DNA of 64,000 nucleotides from Ovis canadensis (GCF_042477335.2 NC_091262.1:41327001-41391000), one strand, 5' to 3'; positions 32,058 to 42,802 are shown, counted from the stretch's first letter. Numbers and translations are program-made. Notes: generated by a model from the sequence alone, not told the origin.

Positions 32058-32520
32058 ATGGGTCTAATCAAGGCTATGGTTTTTCCTGTGGTCATGTATG
32101 GATGTGAGAGTTGGACTGTGAAAAAGGCTGAGCACCGAAGAATTGATGCTTTTGAACCGTGGTGTTGGAGAAGACTCTTGAGAGTCCCTTGGACTGCAAG
32201 GAGATCCAGCCAGTCCATTCTGAAGGCGATCAGCCCTGGGATTTCTTTGGAAGGAATGATGCTAAAGCTGAAGCTCCAGTACTTTGGCCACCCCATGCGA
32301 AGAGTTGACTCATTGGAAAAGACTCTGATGCTGGGAGGGATTGGGAGCAGGAGGAGAAGGGGACGACAGAGGATGAGATGGCTGGATGGCATCACTGACT
32401 CGATGGACGTGAGTCTGAGTGAACTCCGGGAGTTGGTGATGGACAGGGAGGCCTGGGGTGCTGCGATTCATGGGGTCTCAAAGAGTCGGACACGACTGAG
32501 AGACTGAACTGAACTGAACT
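32058..32520 (+). mobile_element. BovB LINE, 5'-truncated, young copy
   Basis: It runs from 'ggtctaatcaaggctatggt' to the canonical 3' end 'gactgaactgaactgaact'. An open frame (32058-32507) spans the whole fragment without a stop, suggesting a recent insertion. It encodes only the region after the RT core, including the [17 protein letters not shown]-like block. Confidence 0.92.
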
Positions 32521-33055
32521 AATGGATCTTCAAATCAAGCCAATCTGGGAAACACTGTTCTAGAACAGTCATCTGTTAGGAGCAGTTTCTGTGGGTTCCA
32601 CATGGGTTTGTGACTGTCATGCATGGCAGGTGATCCAGGGGCAGCAGGTACAGGTTTCACCCTCTAGCACATTTTGCTAGGGGTGTGTTTTAAACTTCAA
32701 ATTCATTTTATTTTATTTTGTATTGTCTTTAAAGGAACATCAAGTGGGGTTCGACCTCAAGTTAAACAGTGTATTTTGCTTTGTCTCTCAAAAGGGTATA
32801 TCATGCTTTAATTTAGCACTAAAGCATCCCATCCGTGAAGGAAAACCTAGAAGCAGAGACGTATGAGCCCACAGGGAGATGTGAAACAAAAGTTGACTAA
32901 ACTCAGGGTAAAAGCAAACCAAAAAAAGGTTAAAATAATTTCAGAGATGAAATCCAGTTATAAGGGAGCAGAGAGAGAACAGGGACAGCCAGCATAGTAA
33001 GGACTGTAAAAAATGAAAATTAGTAAAATGAACAAAAGAGAAGAGTAATAAACTA
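32521..33055. other. Single-copy sequence, no gene recognised
   Basis: A-rich from 32860 to 33055, perhaps an old LINE remnant, but not assignable. Confidence 0.3.
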
Positions 33056-33248
33056 AAGTGAAAGTGAAAGGCGCTCAGTCATGTCCGACTCTTTGTGACC
33101 CCGTGGACTACATGATCCATGGATTTCTCCAGGCCAGAATACTGGAGTGGGTAGCCTTTCCTTTCTCCAGGGGATCTTCCCAACCCAGGGATTGAACCCA
33201 GGTCTCCCACATTACAGGCGGATTCTTTACCAGCTGAGCCACAAGGGA
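33056..33248 (-). repeat. Bov-tA SINE
   Basis: It opens 'agtgaaagtgaaaggcgctc' and ends 'gagccacaagggaatg'. It is well preserved. Confidence 0.9.
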
Positions 33249-33299
33249 ATGAAGTAAAGGCTAAAGGCAAATGGCACAGAAGAGACTAGAGGTAAAGAA

Positions 33300-33515
33300 G
33301 GGCTTCCTAGGTGGCTGCCTATGAGTGGAGGAGATGCAAGAGACACGGAGATATGGGTTCAATCCCTGGGTCAGGAAGTTCCCCCGGAGGAGGAAGTGGT
33401 AACCCACTCCAATATTCTTGCCTGGGAAATCCCATGGACACAGAAGCCTGGTGGGCTACAGTCCATGGGGTCGCAGTGTCGAACACAACTTAACAACTCA
33501 ACAACAACAACAATC
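33300..33515 (+). repeat. Bov-tA SINE
   Basis: The head 'gggcttcctaggtggctgcc' is rearranged near the A box. The tail ends in 'caacaacaacaacaa'. It lies 50 bp from an opposite-strand Bov-tA, so the two can pair as an inverted repeat. Confidence 0.87.
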
Positions 33516-33644
33516 ACCATGCCCATATATGGCTTTATCTCATCATTTCAGAAAAAATTGCTTGCACACAAATGTAAATACTAAAAGAATTTAAAATGTA
33601 CAATCCCCTTAATATCCTTTCATTAATTAAGAAGAAACAAAATG

Positions 33645-33770
33645 AGGGATATATGTACAAAGATGGCTGAAATACGTTGTTGTACAGCAGAAGCTAACAA
33701 TATTGTGAAGTAAGTATACTCCAACAGTAAAATTTTAAAAAATAATTAAAAGAATAAAATAAAAATATAT
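33645..33770 (+). mobile_element. L1 3' tail fragment
   Basis: The text 'gttgttgtacagcagaagct' then 'aagtatactccaacagtaaa' is an L1 3' UTR end with an A-rich tail. Confidence 0.7.
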
Positions 33771-34210
33771 GATGTCTGTGTTGGAAAAGAAGAGACAAAA
33801 ATGGTTAGCCATCATAGAGTGATCTTGGATATTCAATCAGGGAAAAGCGGAGGAGAATCAAGAGCAGCACAGATGGCAGTTTTAAAAGAGAAATCTAAGA
33901 CCAGCACTCACAGATTTAGCCTTTCAAAAGACAGAACTTCTGATGTAAACAGTCGATCTACACACTGAAAGGGCACACTGTATATAAGGAAACTGTCCTA
34001 ATATAATTGACACCACGATATAGACTCATAATATTATTAAGTTTTAAAGATAAAAGAGAATTATTTGAATATGTTAGCTACAAAGAAAGTCAGGCTGGTA
34101 ACATACTTCTTGGCAGCCAAATTCAATGCCTGAAGACACAGGGGGCCACATTTACAAGATACTGAAAGAAATAAAGAGGTGTGAGCTGAGAAATGTTTAT
34201 ACCCATCTAG
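33771..34210 (+). mobile_element. Probable old L1-like remnant, unresolved
   Basis: The phrases 'gcagccaaattcaatgcctg' and 'catttacaagatactgaaag' recall a diverged L1M-type element. The family and the limits are uncertain. Confidence 0.35.
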
Positions 34211-34268
34211 GCTAGACTGCAAGGAGATCCAACCAGTCCATTCTAAAGATCAGTCCTGGGTGTTCTTT
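34211..34268 (+). mobile_element. BovB LINE fragment, left part (split by insertion)
   Basis: The text 'gactgcaaggagatccaacc' to 'cctgggtgttcttt' is BovB. It is continuous in the consensus with the segment that resumes at 34651, so the sequence between is an insertion. Confidence 0.9.
34255..34268. repeat. Target-site duplication, left copy
   Basis: 'cctgggtgttcttt' occurs here and again at 34637-34650, flanking the U6 chimera. The element sense strand is minus. Confidence 0.92.
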
Positions 34269-34637
34269 GTTGGTTTTTTTTTTTTGAAAAGCAATTTTTA
34301 TTGAAGAATTTGGAGGGAAGGTCTCATAATAGTAAAAATACTAAAGTTGAGTATTAAAAAACGCCTTGGTGTAGCGCAGCGTCTGGCCAGGAGGCACACA
34401 GGACGCATCGATGGCCCCTGCAGAGGGCGCCGGGCAGGGCCGGGGCGACAGCGGGAGTGAATCTTCCAGAAGGACAAGTGCTACCAGGGGGAGCCATCGG
34501 GGAGACGGTCCCAGTGGGAAAAAATATGGAACGCGTCACGAATTTGCATGTCATCCTTGCGCAGGGGCCATGCTAATCTTCTCTGTATCGTTCCAATACA
34601 GATACATGTTTAGTATATGTGCTGCCGAAGCGAGCAC
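34269..34637 (-). pseudogene. Chimeric U6 snRNA-mRNA retrogene
   Basis: On the minus strand the insert starts with a near-complete U6 snRNA copy (34637 down to 34519). It continues without a gap into about 235 nt of a different transcript (34518-34283), and ends in a 12-base poly-A (34285-34274) plus 'ccaac'. An AATAAA signal lies at 34302-34297, about a dozen bases before the tail. Two minus-strand frames are open through most of the mRNA part, so the original coding frame and gene are not determinable. The 14-bp target duplication and the poly-A tail are marks of LINE-mediated insertion. Joining of U6 to another RNA is a known result of template switching by L1 reverse transcriptase. Assigning L1 here is inference. 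Confidence 0.9.
34519..34637 (-). pseudogene. RNU6: U6 snRNA copy with 11-nt insertion
   Basis: The minus strand reads 'gtgctcgcttcggcagcaca' at its 5' end and 'gcgttccatatttttt' at its 3' end. The length is 119 nt against the usual 107. The extra bases are an 11-nt insertion (34598-34608) after the ACTAAA segment and one more terminal T. Two substitutions lie near the 3' end. There is no U6 promoter upstream because BovB adjoins the 5' end directly, so transcription from its own promoter is unlikely. Confidence 0.95.
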
Positions 34638-34650
34638 CTGGGTGTTCTTT
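34637..34650. repeat. Target-site duplication, right copy
   Basis: This is the second copy of 'cctgggtgttcttt'. Its first base is also compatible with the first base of U6. Confidence 0.92.
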
Positions 34651-34925
34651 GGAAGGAATGATGCTGAAGCTGAAACTCCAGTACTCTGGCCACCTCATGG
34701 GAAGAGTTGACTCATTGGAAAAGACTTTGATGCTGGGAGGGATTGGGGGCAGGAGGAGAAGGGGACGACAGAGGATGAGATGGCTGAATGGCATCACCGA
34801 CTCTATGGACATGAGTTTGAGTGAACTCTGGGAGTTGGTGATGGACAGGGAGGCCTGGCGTGCTGTGATTCATGGGGTCGCAAAGAGTCAGACATGACTG
34901 AGCGACTGAACTGAACTGAACTGAG
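34651..34925 (+). mobile_element. BovB LINE fragment, right part
   Basis: It continues from the left part as 'ggaaggaatgatgctgaagc' and runs to the 3' end 'ctgaactgaactgagg'. Confidence 0.92.
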
Positions 34926-35240
34926 GCTATTTCTTCATGGATAAAGGCTACGGACGTATCATTTAAAAACATGTATGAGTTCTGGAAATACTAATCAAAT
35001 GGATGGATCTTTCATGAGAAGATTACTAGAAGATGAGTTCCAGTGGGTCAAGAAGGAATGGAGTTTTGGTAAAAGGCAGTTGAAGCAAAGGGTGCATCCA
35101 ACCACAGGGGCCAGAATGGGCAATGCACCCATGTCCCCACAAGGGGGAAGCAGACGGCCAGGCATAGTCTGTGAACAGCATGAACGAAAAGGATGTAAAA
35201 TTGACACACATGAAAAACAGCTTTCATGCAGAAACAAAAG
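34926..35240. other. Single-copy sequence between two BovB copies
   Basis: Plus and minus frames of about 100 and 86 codons overlap. No protein was recognised. Confidence 0.35.
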
Positions 35241-35241
35241 C

Positions 35242-35615
35242 CGGATGCTTTTGAATTGTGGTGCTGGAGAAGACTTTTGAGAGTCCCTTGAACTGGCAAG
35301 GAGATCAAATCACTGAATTCTAAAGGAAATCAACCCTGAATATTCTTTGGAAGGACTGATGCTAAAGGACTCATTGGCCAATACTCTGGCCACCTGATGC
35401 ATACAGCAGACTCATTGGAAAAGACCCTGATGCTGGGAAAGATTGAGGGTAGGAGGAAAAAGGGATGACAGAGGATGAGATGGTTGGATGGCATCACCAA
35501 CTCAATGGACATAGTTTGCAAACTCTAGGAGATGGTGAAGGACATGAAGGATATGGGCATGCTGCAGTCCATGGGGTCACAAAGAGTAGGACACGATTTC
35601 ATGACTGAACAAGAA
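35242..35615 (+). mobile_element. BovB LINE 3' fragment, diverged
   Basis: From 'cggatgcttttgaattgtgg' to 'gacacgatttcatgactgaa', with several small deletions. It is older than its neighbour at 34.2-34.9 kb. Confidence 0.87.
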
Positions 35616-35639
35616 ACAAAAGGAAGTTAGAAGACATAA

Positions 35640-35905
35640 TGAAAGAGCATATTTCATTTATAATGTTAATTAAAGCAAAAGTATTGAGAAGTGAACTTGA
35701 GATGTGTGAAACACATATATGGGAAAATTATACTATCGCCAAAAGGCACACAAGTAGACCCTCACACACTATGTCCTAAATGTGGAAGACTGTACTTATT
35801 GTTTCTTCCTAAGCTCATTTGTAGATTTAACATGATCCCATAAGAAATAGAAGCACTTTTTTTTCTTCTTGCAGTCAGACAAGCTGATTTTAATGTTCAC
35901 TTGGA
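35640..35905 (+). mobile_element. L1 ORF2 fragment, diverged
   Basis: The text 'cagtcagacaagctgatttt' and 'gttcacttggaaaattaaat' resembles the L1 ORF2 phrase for 'acaaactgattctaaaattc'. The earlier part is less certain. Confidence 0.5.
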
Positions 35906-35936
35906 AAATTAAATGAGAAGCTCTATACGGTAAAAG

Positions 35937-36145
35937 ACGCTTCTCTAGTGGCTCAGATGGTAAAGAATCTGCCTACAATGAGAAGACCCAGGTTCAATTC
36001 CTGGGTCGGGAAGATCCCTAAAGGGAATGGCTATTCACTCCAATGTTCTTGCCTGGAGAATCCCATGGACAGAGGAGCCTGGTGGGTCCATGGGGTATCA
36101 AAGAGTCAGACACAACTGAGTGACTAACACTTTCACTTTCATACT
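35937..36145 (+). repeat. Bov-tA SINE
   Basis: The head 'cgcttctctagtggctcaga' and the tail 'actaacactttcactttc' are complete. A small deletion removes 'gctacagtc' in the body. Confidence 0.88.
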
Positions 36146-36985
36146 GTAAAAAAGAAAACAGAAAGATAAAAGTGTCAATAGTACATACACTATGAATTTC
36201 AGACACAAGAGATCAAATTGACAGTATTATGAGAAACATTGGCCACAGAGACAAAGGGTGAGGGGTTCAGAACAACCCCCAGGGACACGGGCACGTGAGG
36301 CTGGACTCTAGACTTGACTCCATTCACTATTGCCACCTGCTCCCCTCCCATCACTGCCTGAGCTGCCACTCCCTTTATGTCCTAGCCTGGCATTCTGGTC
36401 TGACCCACCAGATCAGGTGCTAATTCCTTGAGGACTGGGGGACTCAGGGTGGGAGGTGCTGGTTGCCAGGGAGCGGTGTCTTTGGTGACAGGCATGGGGC
36501 ACCTGCTCTCACTCTTGGTGGCACGACTCTTCCCACCAGATCTGAGATAGAAGGAGGGCATGGAGGCCTGTCCCCACCCACTGAACCCATCCTGCAAGGT
36601 TCAGGGACTGACTCAGTCTACTCCAGAGGTGAAGACTGGCAGTCTGCAGGTTACAAGTGACCCACAGGTGGGTTTTGTTCAGCCAACACATTGTCAACAT
36701 TTGTTAATCAGGCCTTTCTGCTTAAAATCCAGATTTCTGGTTCCTTTTTACATAAAGTCAGAAGAGCTGGTGGTGCTGGGCCTGCCTGCCCGGCAGTGGC
36801 TCCCCTGAGGTCAGACCTCTAGTCTCTCAGGCAGCCCTGATCCCTTCACATGTCTGCCTGGCCCTGGAGCACCAAGCCCTTCCAATGATACTTAATTCCT
36901 TTTCAGCCAACCAAGACTGAGGACAATGCTGGGCCATCATCTCTGGACCTCCCATCTCTCACAGTGTCTTTAAACGTTAACTGTG
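36146..36985. other. Single-copy sequence, no gene recognised
   Basis: Moderately GC-rich, with frames of no more than about 80 codons. Confidence 0.35.
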
Positions 36986-37120
36986 AGGGACTTCCCAGGC
37001 AGTCCAGTGGTTAAGATTCTGCACTCCCACTTCACGGGCTGTGGGTTTGATCCCTGGTTGGGGAACTAAGATCCTGCATGCTGAGCAGCATGGCCAAGAA
37101 AAAAAGAAAACCAAAAAGTG
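36986..37120 (+). repeat. CHR-2 SINE
   Basis: The head is 'agggacttcccaggcagtcc'; the body has 'ccctggttggggaactaaga' and an A-rich tail. Confidence 0.87.
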
Positions 37121-37837
37121 CATGTGGCATCCTGGAAGCTTGAAAGTCCACTGGGCTTTGCTCTTTCTAGCCCAATGTGGCTGGAGCATCTAGTGCAGGA
37201 GGGGATGGGTAATCAAGACCAGAGAGGTAGACTGAAGCAAGAGCAGGCCAGGACCACACAGGTCTTGTTAAGGTGTTTGCACCTGGGGCTTGATCCTGAG
37301 GCAGTGGATGACCTTGGAGAGTTTTAACGGAAATAGAAGAAAGATGGTGTTGGCTACAAAGATCTCCCCAGACCACTAAGGAGTGGGGTTTAGCTTCGGC
37401 TAGTACACCCAGAGGGAGGAGAAAAGAAGACAGGAGTACCAGGGTCTTCAGAGTGCTCATCTCAGCCATGTCCATGGTGACAGTGGAAGACGCTACAGTT
37501 TCCCTCAAGGCAATTTTCTTATTACAATTTCAAGAGTGTTTGGATTGCAGACACACTTCAACCCTGGCTTCACCTTCTTCTTCTGAATACAGACAGGCAA
37601 ACTGAGAATTGGAGGGAAGAGAGGAGGAAATGCTGGACTGGGATGCAGTGAAGCAGAGGGGTCCCAACCATGCCACCAGGCCAACTGGTGCAACCTTGGC
37701 CACCCATCCTCCACCCTCTAACTCTAGGGGTCCCCAGGCCCAATATCCAGTGAAAATCAAGTTGTGCATTTCCTTTTTGTAATAAAGAAAGCTTTCCTCC
37801 TTACACTCAGTGAGACTCAAGGAAGGGCAACCAGCAC
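37121..37837. other. Old repeat-like and single-copy sequence
   Basis: The segment 37190-37350, with 'gcagtggatgaccttggaga', recalls an unassigned ancient repeat. No gene was seen. Confidence 0.3.
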
Positions 37838-38045
37838 GTTTGTGGTAGCTTAGACGGTAAAGAATCTGCCCGCAATACAGGAAACCTGGATTCAATCCCT
37901 GGATCAATAAGATCCACTGGAGGAGGAAATGGCAACCCACTCCATTATTCTTGTCTGGAAAATCCCATGGACAGAGGGTCCTGGTGGGCTACAATCCACA
38001 AAGAATCGGACATGACTTAACGACTAGCACTTTCACTTCACTTTC
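37838..38045 (+). repeat. Bov-tA SINE
   Basis: The head is degraded ('gtttgtggtagcttagacgg') but the body and the 'tagcactttcacttcac' tail are clear. Confidence 0.86.
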
Positions 38046-38204
38046 CCAGGTGTTCACGAATTTCTGAGCTTCTTAGACCTCCTTAAGCCCTGCCTTATCT
38101 CAGCCTCCCCTCTCATTTCATCTTTCCCCTCCGTCTCATATTTTGTAGAAGAAGAAACAGAGGCCAGCACTATGGAGGTGACTTACATTAGAGGCTAAAG
38201 TTCC

Positions 38205-38365
38205 AAAGGAACTTCCTCCAAAGATTACACATAGAATTACCATGAGATCCAGCAATTCTGTTTCTGCAAAGACACCCAAAGGAACTGAAAGCAGAGAATC
38301 GACTGGATATCTGTACACCACATTCAGAGCAGCATGATTCACAGGAATCAAAAGATGGAAGCAGG
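38205..38365 (+). mobile_element. Old L1 fragment
   Basis: The text 'agaattaccatgagatccag' followed by 'tgattcacaggaatcaaaag' is the L1 ORF2/3' UTR stretch. It resumes after a SINE nest at about 38759. Confidence 0.72.
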
Positions 38366-38527
38366 GGGACTTCCCTGGTGGTCCAGTAGCTAAGACTACA
38401 TGCTGACAATGCAGGGGGCCTGGGTTCAACCCCTGGTCAGGGAACTAGATCTGACATGCCAAAACAAAGATGGAAGATCTTGTGTTCCTCGACTAAGACC
38501 TGGCACAGCCAGATAAGTTGTGATGGT
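38366..38527 (+). repeat. CHR SINE, outer part of a nest
   Basis: The head 'gggacttccctggtggtcc' is followed by a body reaching 'aagacctggcacagccagat'. A Bov-tA splits it from its tail at 38730. Confidence 0.85.
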
Positions 38528-38729
38528 TTTAGTTGCTCAGTCGTGTCCAACTCTTTGTGACCCGATGGACTGTAGCCTGCCAGACTCCTCTATCCATGGA
38601 ATTCTCCAAGCAAGAATCCTGGAGTGAGTTGCCATTTACTTCTCCAGGGGCTCTTCCCAACCCAGGGATTGAATTCAGGTCTCCTGCATTGCAGGCGGGT
38701 TCTTTACCGCTGAACCACCAGGGAAGCCC
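38528..38729 (-). repeat. Bov-tA SINE nested in CHR
   Basis: It begins 'tttagttgctcagtcgtgtc' and ends 'ccaccagggaagcccc', opposite to the surrounding CHR. Confidence 0.89.
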
Positions 38730-38810
38730 CGGGTGCAGCCAAATAAATAAATATTTAAAAAGTAGAATGGTGGTTACCAGGGGCAGAGGGGGAATAGGGA
38801 GGTGTTTAAT
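38730..38810 (+). mobile_element. CHR tail, then L1 3' UTR remnant
   Basis: The text 'gcagccaaataaataaatat' ends the CHR element. 'gaatggtggttaccaggggc' then continues the L1 interrupted at 38365. Confidence 0.65.
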
Positions 38811-38985
38811 GTTTAAGAATCCACCTGAAATGCAGGAGACCTGAGTTCTTCCCTGGGTTGGGAAGATGCCCTGGAGAAGGGAACAGCTACCCACTCCAAT
38901 ATTCTGGCCTGGAGAAGTCCATGAAATGTATAATCCATGGGTTCGCAAAGAGCTGGACATGACTGAGCAACTTTCATTTTTTCAA
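38811..38985 (+). repeat. Bov-tA SINE, head-truncated
   Basis: Starts inside the tRNA part ('gtttaagaatccacctgaaa') and ends 'gactgagcaactttcatttt'. Confidence 0.85.
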
Positions 38986-39492
38986 TGATTTTAAAATATT
39001 TTGTATTCAAAATGTTAAAACAAGACATGTACCTCAGAGTTTTGGTGTGGTGGTGGGGTCGCCAGGAGGCCCCTGCCTCTTTCTTTGATAGATGCTATGC
39101 AGAAAAAGGGAGTGAGGGTTCTTTGTGGGTTTCTGTGGTCAGAGAAGAGGTTGTATTAAGGGAAAGTTGAAGGAAAAACTGTAGTCAGATAAATGAAGAG
39201 GGGTCTGGAATTCATGGGGTGCATAGCCTGTTCACAAGAGGGTTTAGAAAGCTGTGAGGACAAGAATAAAGCCTGGAGGGACAGCTGGGGGCTGTTTGGA
39301 CTTCAAACACCAAGGTAAGGACTTTGGGATGTGTCCTCTTTAACCGTTTGTTGAGCATCAGTTCATCATTCAGCCTGTCTATGCAATTCTCACAGGAAAC
39401 CGATGGGAAGGTAGTCTTATTCTCCCCATTTTGCAGCTGAGCAAACTAAGGATTTTTTGAACAGGTGAACGACAGGAGAAAATCCTTTAAAT
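38986..39492. other. Single-copy sequence, no gene recognised
   Basis: The part at 39240-39350 resembles the same unassigned old repeat as 37190-37350. Confidence 0.3.
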
Positions 39493-39685
39493 TCTGTGCT
39501 CAGTCTCTCAGTCGTGTTTGACTCTTTGTGACCCCATGGTCTACAGCCCATCAGGCTCCTCTGTCCATGGAATTCTCCAGGCAAGGATACTGGAGTGGGT
39601 TGCCATTTCCTTCTCCAGGGGATATTCCCCACCCAAGGAGTGAACCTGCAGGTGGCGCTTGTCCTGCATTGCAGGTGGACTCATG
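39493..39685 (-). repeat. Bov-tA SINE
   Basis: Clear from 'ctgtgctcagtctctcagtc' to 'gcattgcaggtggactc'. A short extra piece with 'gcaggtggcgcttgtcctg' lies near the right end. Confidence 0.86.
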
Positions 39686-40247
39686 TATATTCAATAACAG
39701 CACCTAACTGTCACCTAATAACAATTAAGTGACAAAAAATTGCACAAGTAAGACAGGTACAGAACCCCAACATCGGTATCATGTAGTGTTATTCACGGTC
39801 GCCTCTTTCAGCAGCAGGCAGAGCTCCATTATCTCAAAAAGCCAGAGGCTGACCTCTCAGCCTGCCCAGTGTCACCCACTTCATCCCTTTTCCGCAGGAC
39901 CCTGGTGAAGGGAGGCGCAGGACCCCACAGATGGCCGTCAGTCCCACCAAATAAAATGGCAATGAGCTTGCTGAATAATGAAACATCCAGAGGCAGACTG
40001 CATGACCTACCCCCTTTCTGGCCAGATTGCTGGCCCTGAAGCTTACCTGTGCAGAAGCTGCTCAAAATGCTATTGACAAGGGGCTTCAGAAGCTGCTGTT
40101 TCTCTCTGGCCATTCCCAAGCCCACATCGTTGCAGTCCTATATTGCCTATAGACTTCTGCATCTGGGCTTTTCCCCTACTTTTGTTTGGGTTAGGCAAAG
40201 CCTCACTTTCCCTCGCCCTGACAATAATGCAAAATCAAATCTAGGCT
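39686..40247. other. Single-copy sequence, no gene recognised
   Basis: Frames of at most 98 codons; no repeat recognised. Confidence 0.35.
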
Positions 40248-41130
40248 GTAATTAGAGATACCAAGGGAACATTTAATGCAAAGATGGGCACAATAAAGGA
40301 CAGAAATGGTATGCACCTAACAGAAGCAAAAGATATTAAGCAAAGGTGGCAAGAATACACAGAAGAACTACATTAAAAAGATCTTTATGACACAGATAAC
40401 CACAATGGTGTGATAACTCACCTAGAGCCAGACATCCTGGAATGCGAAGTCAATGGGCCTTAGGAAGCATCATTACGAACAAAGTTAGTGGAGGTGATGG
40501 AATTCCAGTTGAGCTATTTCAAATCCTAAAAGATGATGCTGTGAAAGTGCTGCACTCAATATGCCAGAAAACTTGGAAAACTCAGCAGTGGCCACAGGAC
40601 TGGAAAAGGTCAGTTTTCATTTCAGTCTCAAAGAAGGGCAATGCCAAAGAATGTTCAAACAATTGCACTCATCTCACAGCTAGCAAAGTAATGCTCAAAA
40701 TTCTCTAAGCTAGGCTTCAACAGTACATGAACCGTGAATTTCCAGATGTTCAAGCCGGATTTAGGAAAGGCAGAGGAACCAGAGATCAAATTGCCAACAT
40801 CTGCTGGATCATCAAAAAAGCAAGATAATTCCAGAAAAAACATCTACTTCTGTTTTACTGATTACGCCAAAGCCTTTGACTGTGTACATCACAACATACT
40901 CTGGAAAATTCTTCAAGAGATGGGAATACCAGACCACCTTATCTACCTCCTGAGATCTGTATGCAGGTTAAGAAGCAACAGTTAGAACCAGACATGGAAC
41001 AATGGACTGGTTCCAAATTGGGAAAGGAGCATGTCAAGGCTGTATATTGTCACCCTGCTTATTTGGCTTATATGCAGAGTACATCATGCGAAATGCTGGG
41101 CTGGATGAAGCACAAGCTGGAATTAAGATT
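40248..41130 (+). mobile_element. BovB LINE, left part (split by a second BovB)
   Basis: It starts 'ttagagataccaagggaaca', upstream of the RT core, and reaches 'gctggaattaagatt'. Several stops and small deletions break the RT frame. It is the most 5'-extended BovB copy of the window. It resumes at about 41916. Confidence 0.92.
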
Positions 41131-41915
41131 CAGTTCAGTTTAGTTGCTCAGTCGTGTCCAACTCTTTGCAACCCCGTGAATTGCAGCACACCAGGCCTCC
41201 CTGTCCATCACCAACTCCCGGAGTTCACTCAAACTCATGTCCATCAAGTCAGTGATGCCATCCAGACATCTCATCCTCTGTCGTCCCCTTCTCCTCCTGT
41301 CCCCAATCCCTCCCAGCATCAGAGTCTTTTCCAATGAGTCAACTCTTCGCATGAGGTGGAGTTTCAGCCTCAGCATCAGTCCTTCGAATGAACACCCAGG
41401 ACTGATCTCCTTTAGGATGGACTGGTTGGATCTCCTTGCAGTCAAAGGGACTCTCAAGAGTCTTCTCCAACACCACAGTTCAAAAGCATCAATTCTTCAG
41501 CGCTCAGCTTTCTTCACAGTCCAACTCTCACATCCATACATGACCACTGGAAAAACCATAGCCTTGACTAGATGGACCTTTTTCGGCAAAGTACTATCTC
41601 TGCTTTTGAATATGCTATCTAGGTTGGTCATAACTTTCCTTCCAAGGAGTAAGCATCTTTTAATTTCATGGCTGCAATCACCATCTGCAGTGATTTTGGA
41701 GCCAAAAAAAAAAAAAAAGTCTGACACTGTTTCCACTGTTTCCCCATCTATTTCCCATGAAGTGATGGGACAAGATGCCATGATCTTAGTTTTCTGAATG
41801 TTGAGCTTTAAGTCAAGTTTTTCATTCTCCTCTTTCACTTTCATTAAGAGACTTTTTAGTTCCTCTTCACCATAAGGGTGGTGTCATCTGCACATATCTG
41901 AGGTTATTGATATTG
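41131..41915 (-). mobile_element. BovB LINE inserted in opposite orientation
   Basis: It starts with the reverse-complement BovB 3' end ('cagttcagtttagttgctc') and runs back to 'gaggttattgatatt'. An A-run of about 14 lies at 41706-41719. The copy ends at almost the same consensus position where the host BovB was broken. Confidence 0.92.
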
Positions 41916-42690
41916 CTGGGAGAAATATCAATAATCTCAGATATCCAGTTGATATCACCCTTTTGGCAGAAAGTGAAGAGGAACTAAAGAGCCTCTAATG
42001 AAAGTGAAAGAGGAGAGTGGAAAAGCTGGCTTAAAACTCAACATTCAAAAAACGAAGATCATGGCATCCAGTCCCATCACTTCATGGCAACTAGATGGGG
42101 AGACAATGGAAACAGTGACAGACTTTCTTTTCTTGGGCTTCAAAATCACTGCAGATGAAATTAAAAGACGCTTGCTCCTTGGAAGAAAAGTTATGACCAA
42201 CCTAGACAGCATATTAAAAAGCAGAGATGTTATTTTGTCAACAATAGTCCTTATAGTCAAAGCTGTGGTTTGTCCAGTAGACATGTATGGATGTGAGAGT
42301 TGGACTATATAAAGAAAGCTGAGCAATGAAGAACTGATGCTTTTGAACTGTGGTGTTGGAGAAGACTCTTGAGAGTCCCTTTGACTGCAAGGAGAGCCAA
42401 CCAGTCCATCCTAAAGGAAATCAGTCCTGAATATTCAATGGAAGGACTGATGTTGCCACCTGATGCAAAGAACTGACTCATTGGAAAAGACCCCGATGCT
42501 GGGAAACATTGAAGACAGGAGGAGAAGGGGACTAGAGAGGATGAGATGGTTGGATGGCATCACTGACTCCATGGACATGAGTCTGAGCAAGCTCTGGGAG
42601 TTGACGATGGACTGGGAAGCCTGGTGTGCTGCTGTCCGTGGGGGTCACAGAGTCGGACAGGACTGAGCGACTGAAGGGAATTGAAGTGAA
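41916..42690 (+). mobile_element. BovB LINE, right part
   Basis: It resumes with 'ctgggagaaatatcaataat' and runs to 'gactgagcgactgaag'. With the preceding minus-strand copy it forms a long inverted repeat. The CpG island begins immediately after it. Confidence 0.92.
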
Positions 42691-42802
42691 AAACGCAGGC
42701 GCCTCGGGGGCGGGGGTGGGGGTTGGGCATTGGCATTAAGGGTGGAGAAGTGGGGAGGCCTCCGACCCTGCCTCGCCTCGCGGTACCCCTCAAGGGCGTG
42801 GG

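Noticed and set aside
34519-34637. Functional U6 snRNA gene
   Set aside because: It lacks its own upstream promoter because BovB adjoins it. It has an 11-nt insertion and is joined to an mRNA tail inside target duplications.
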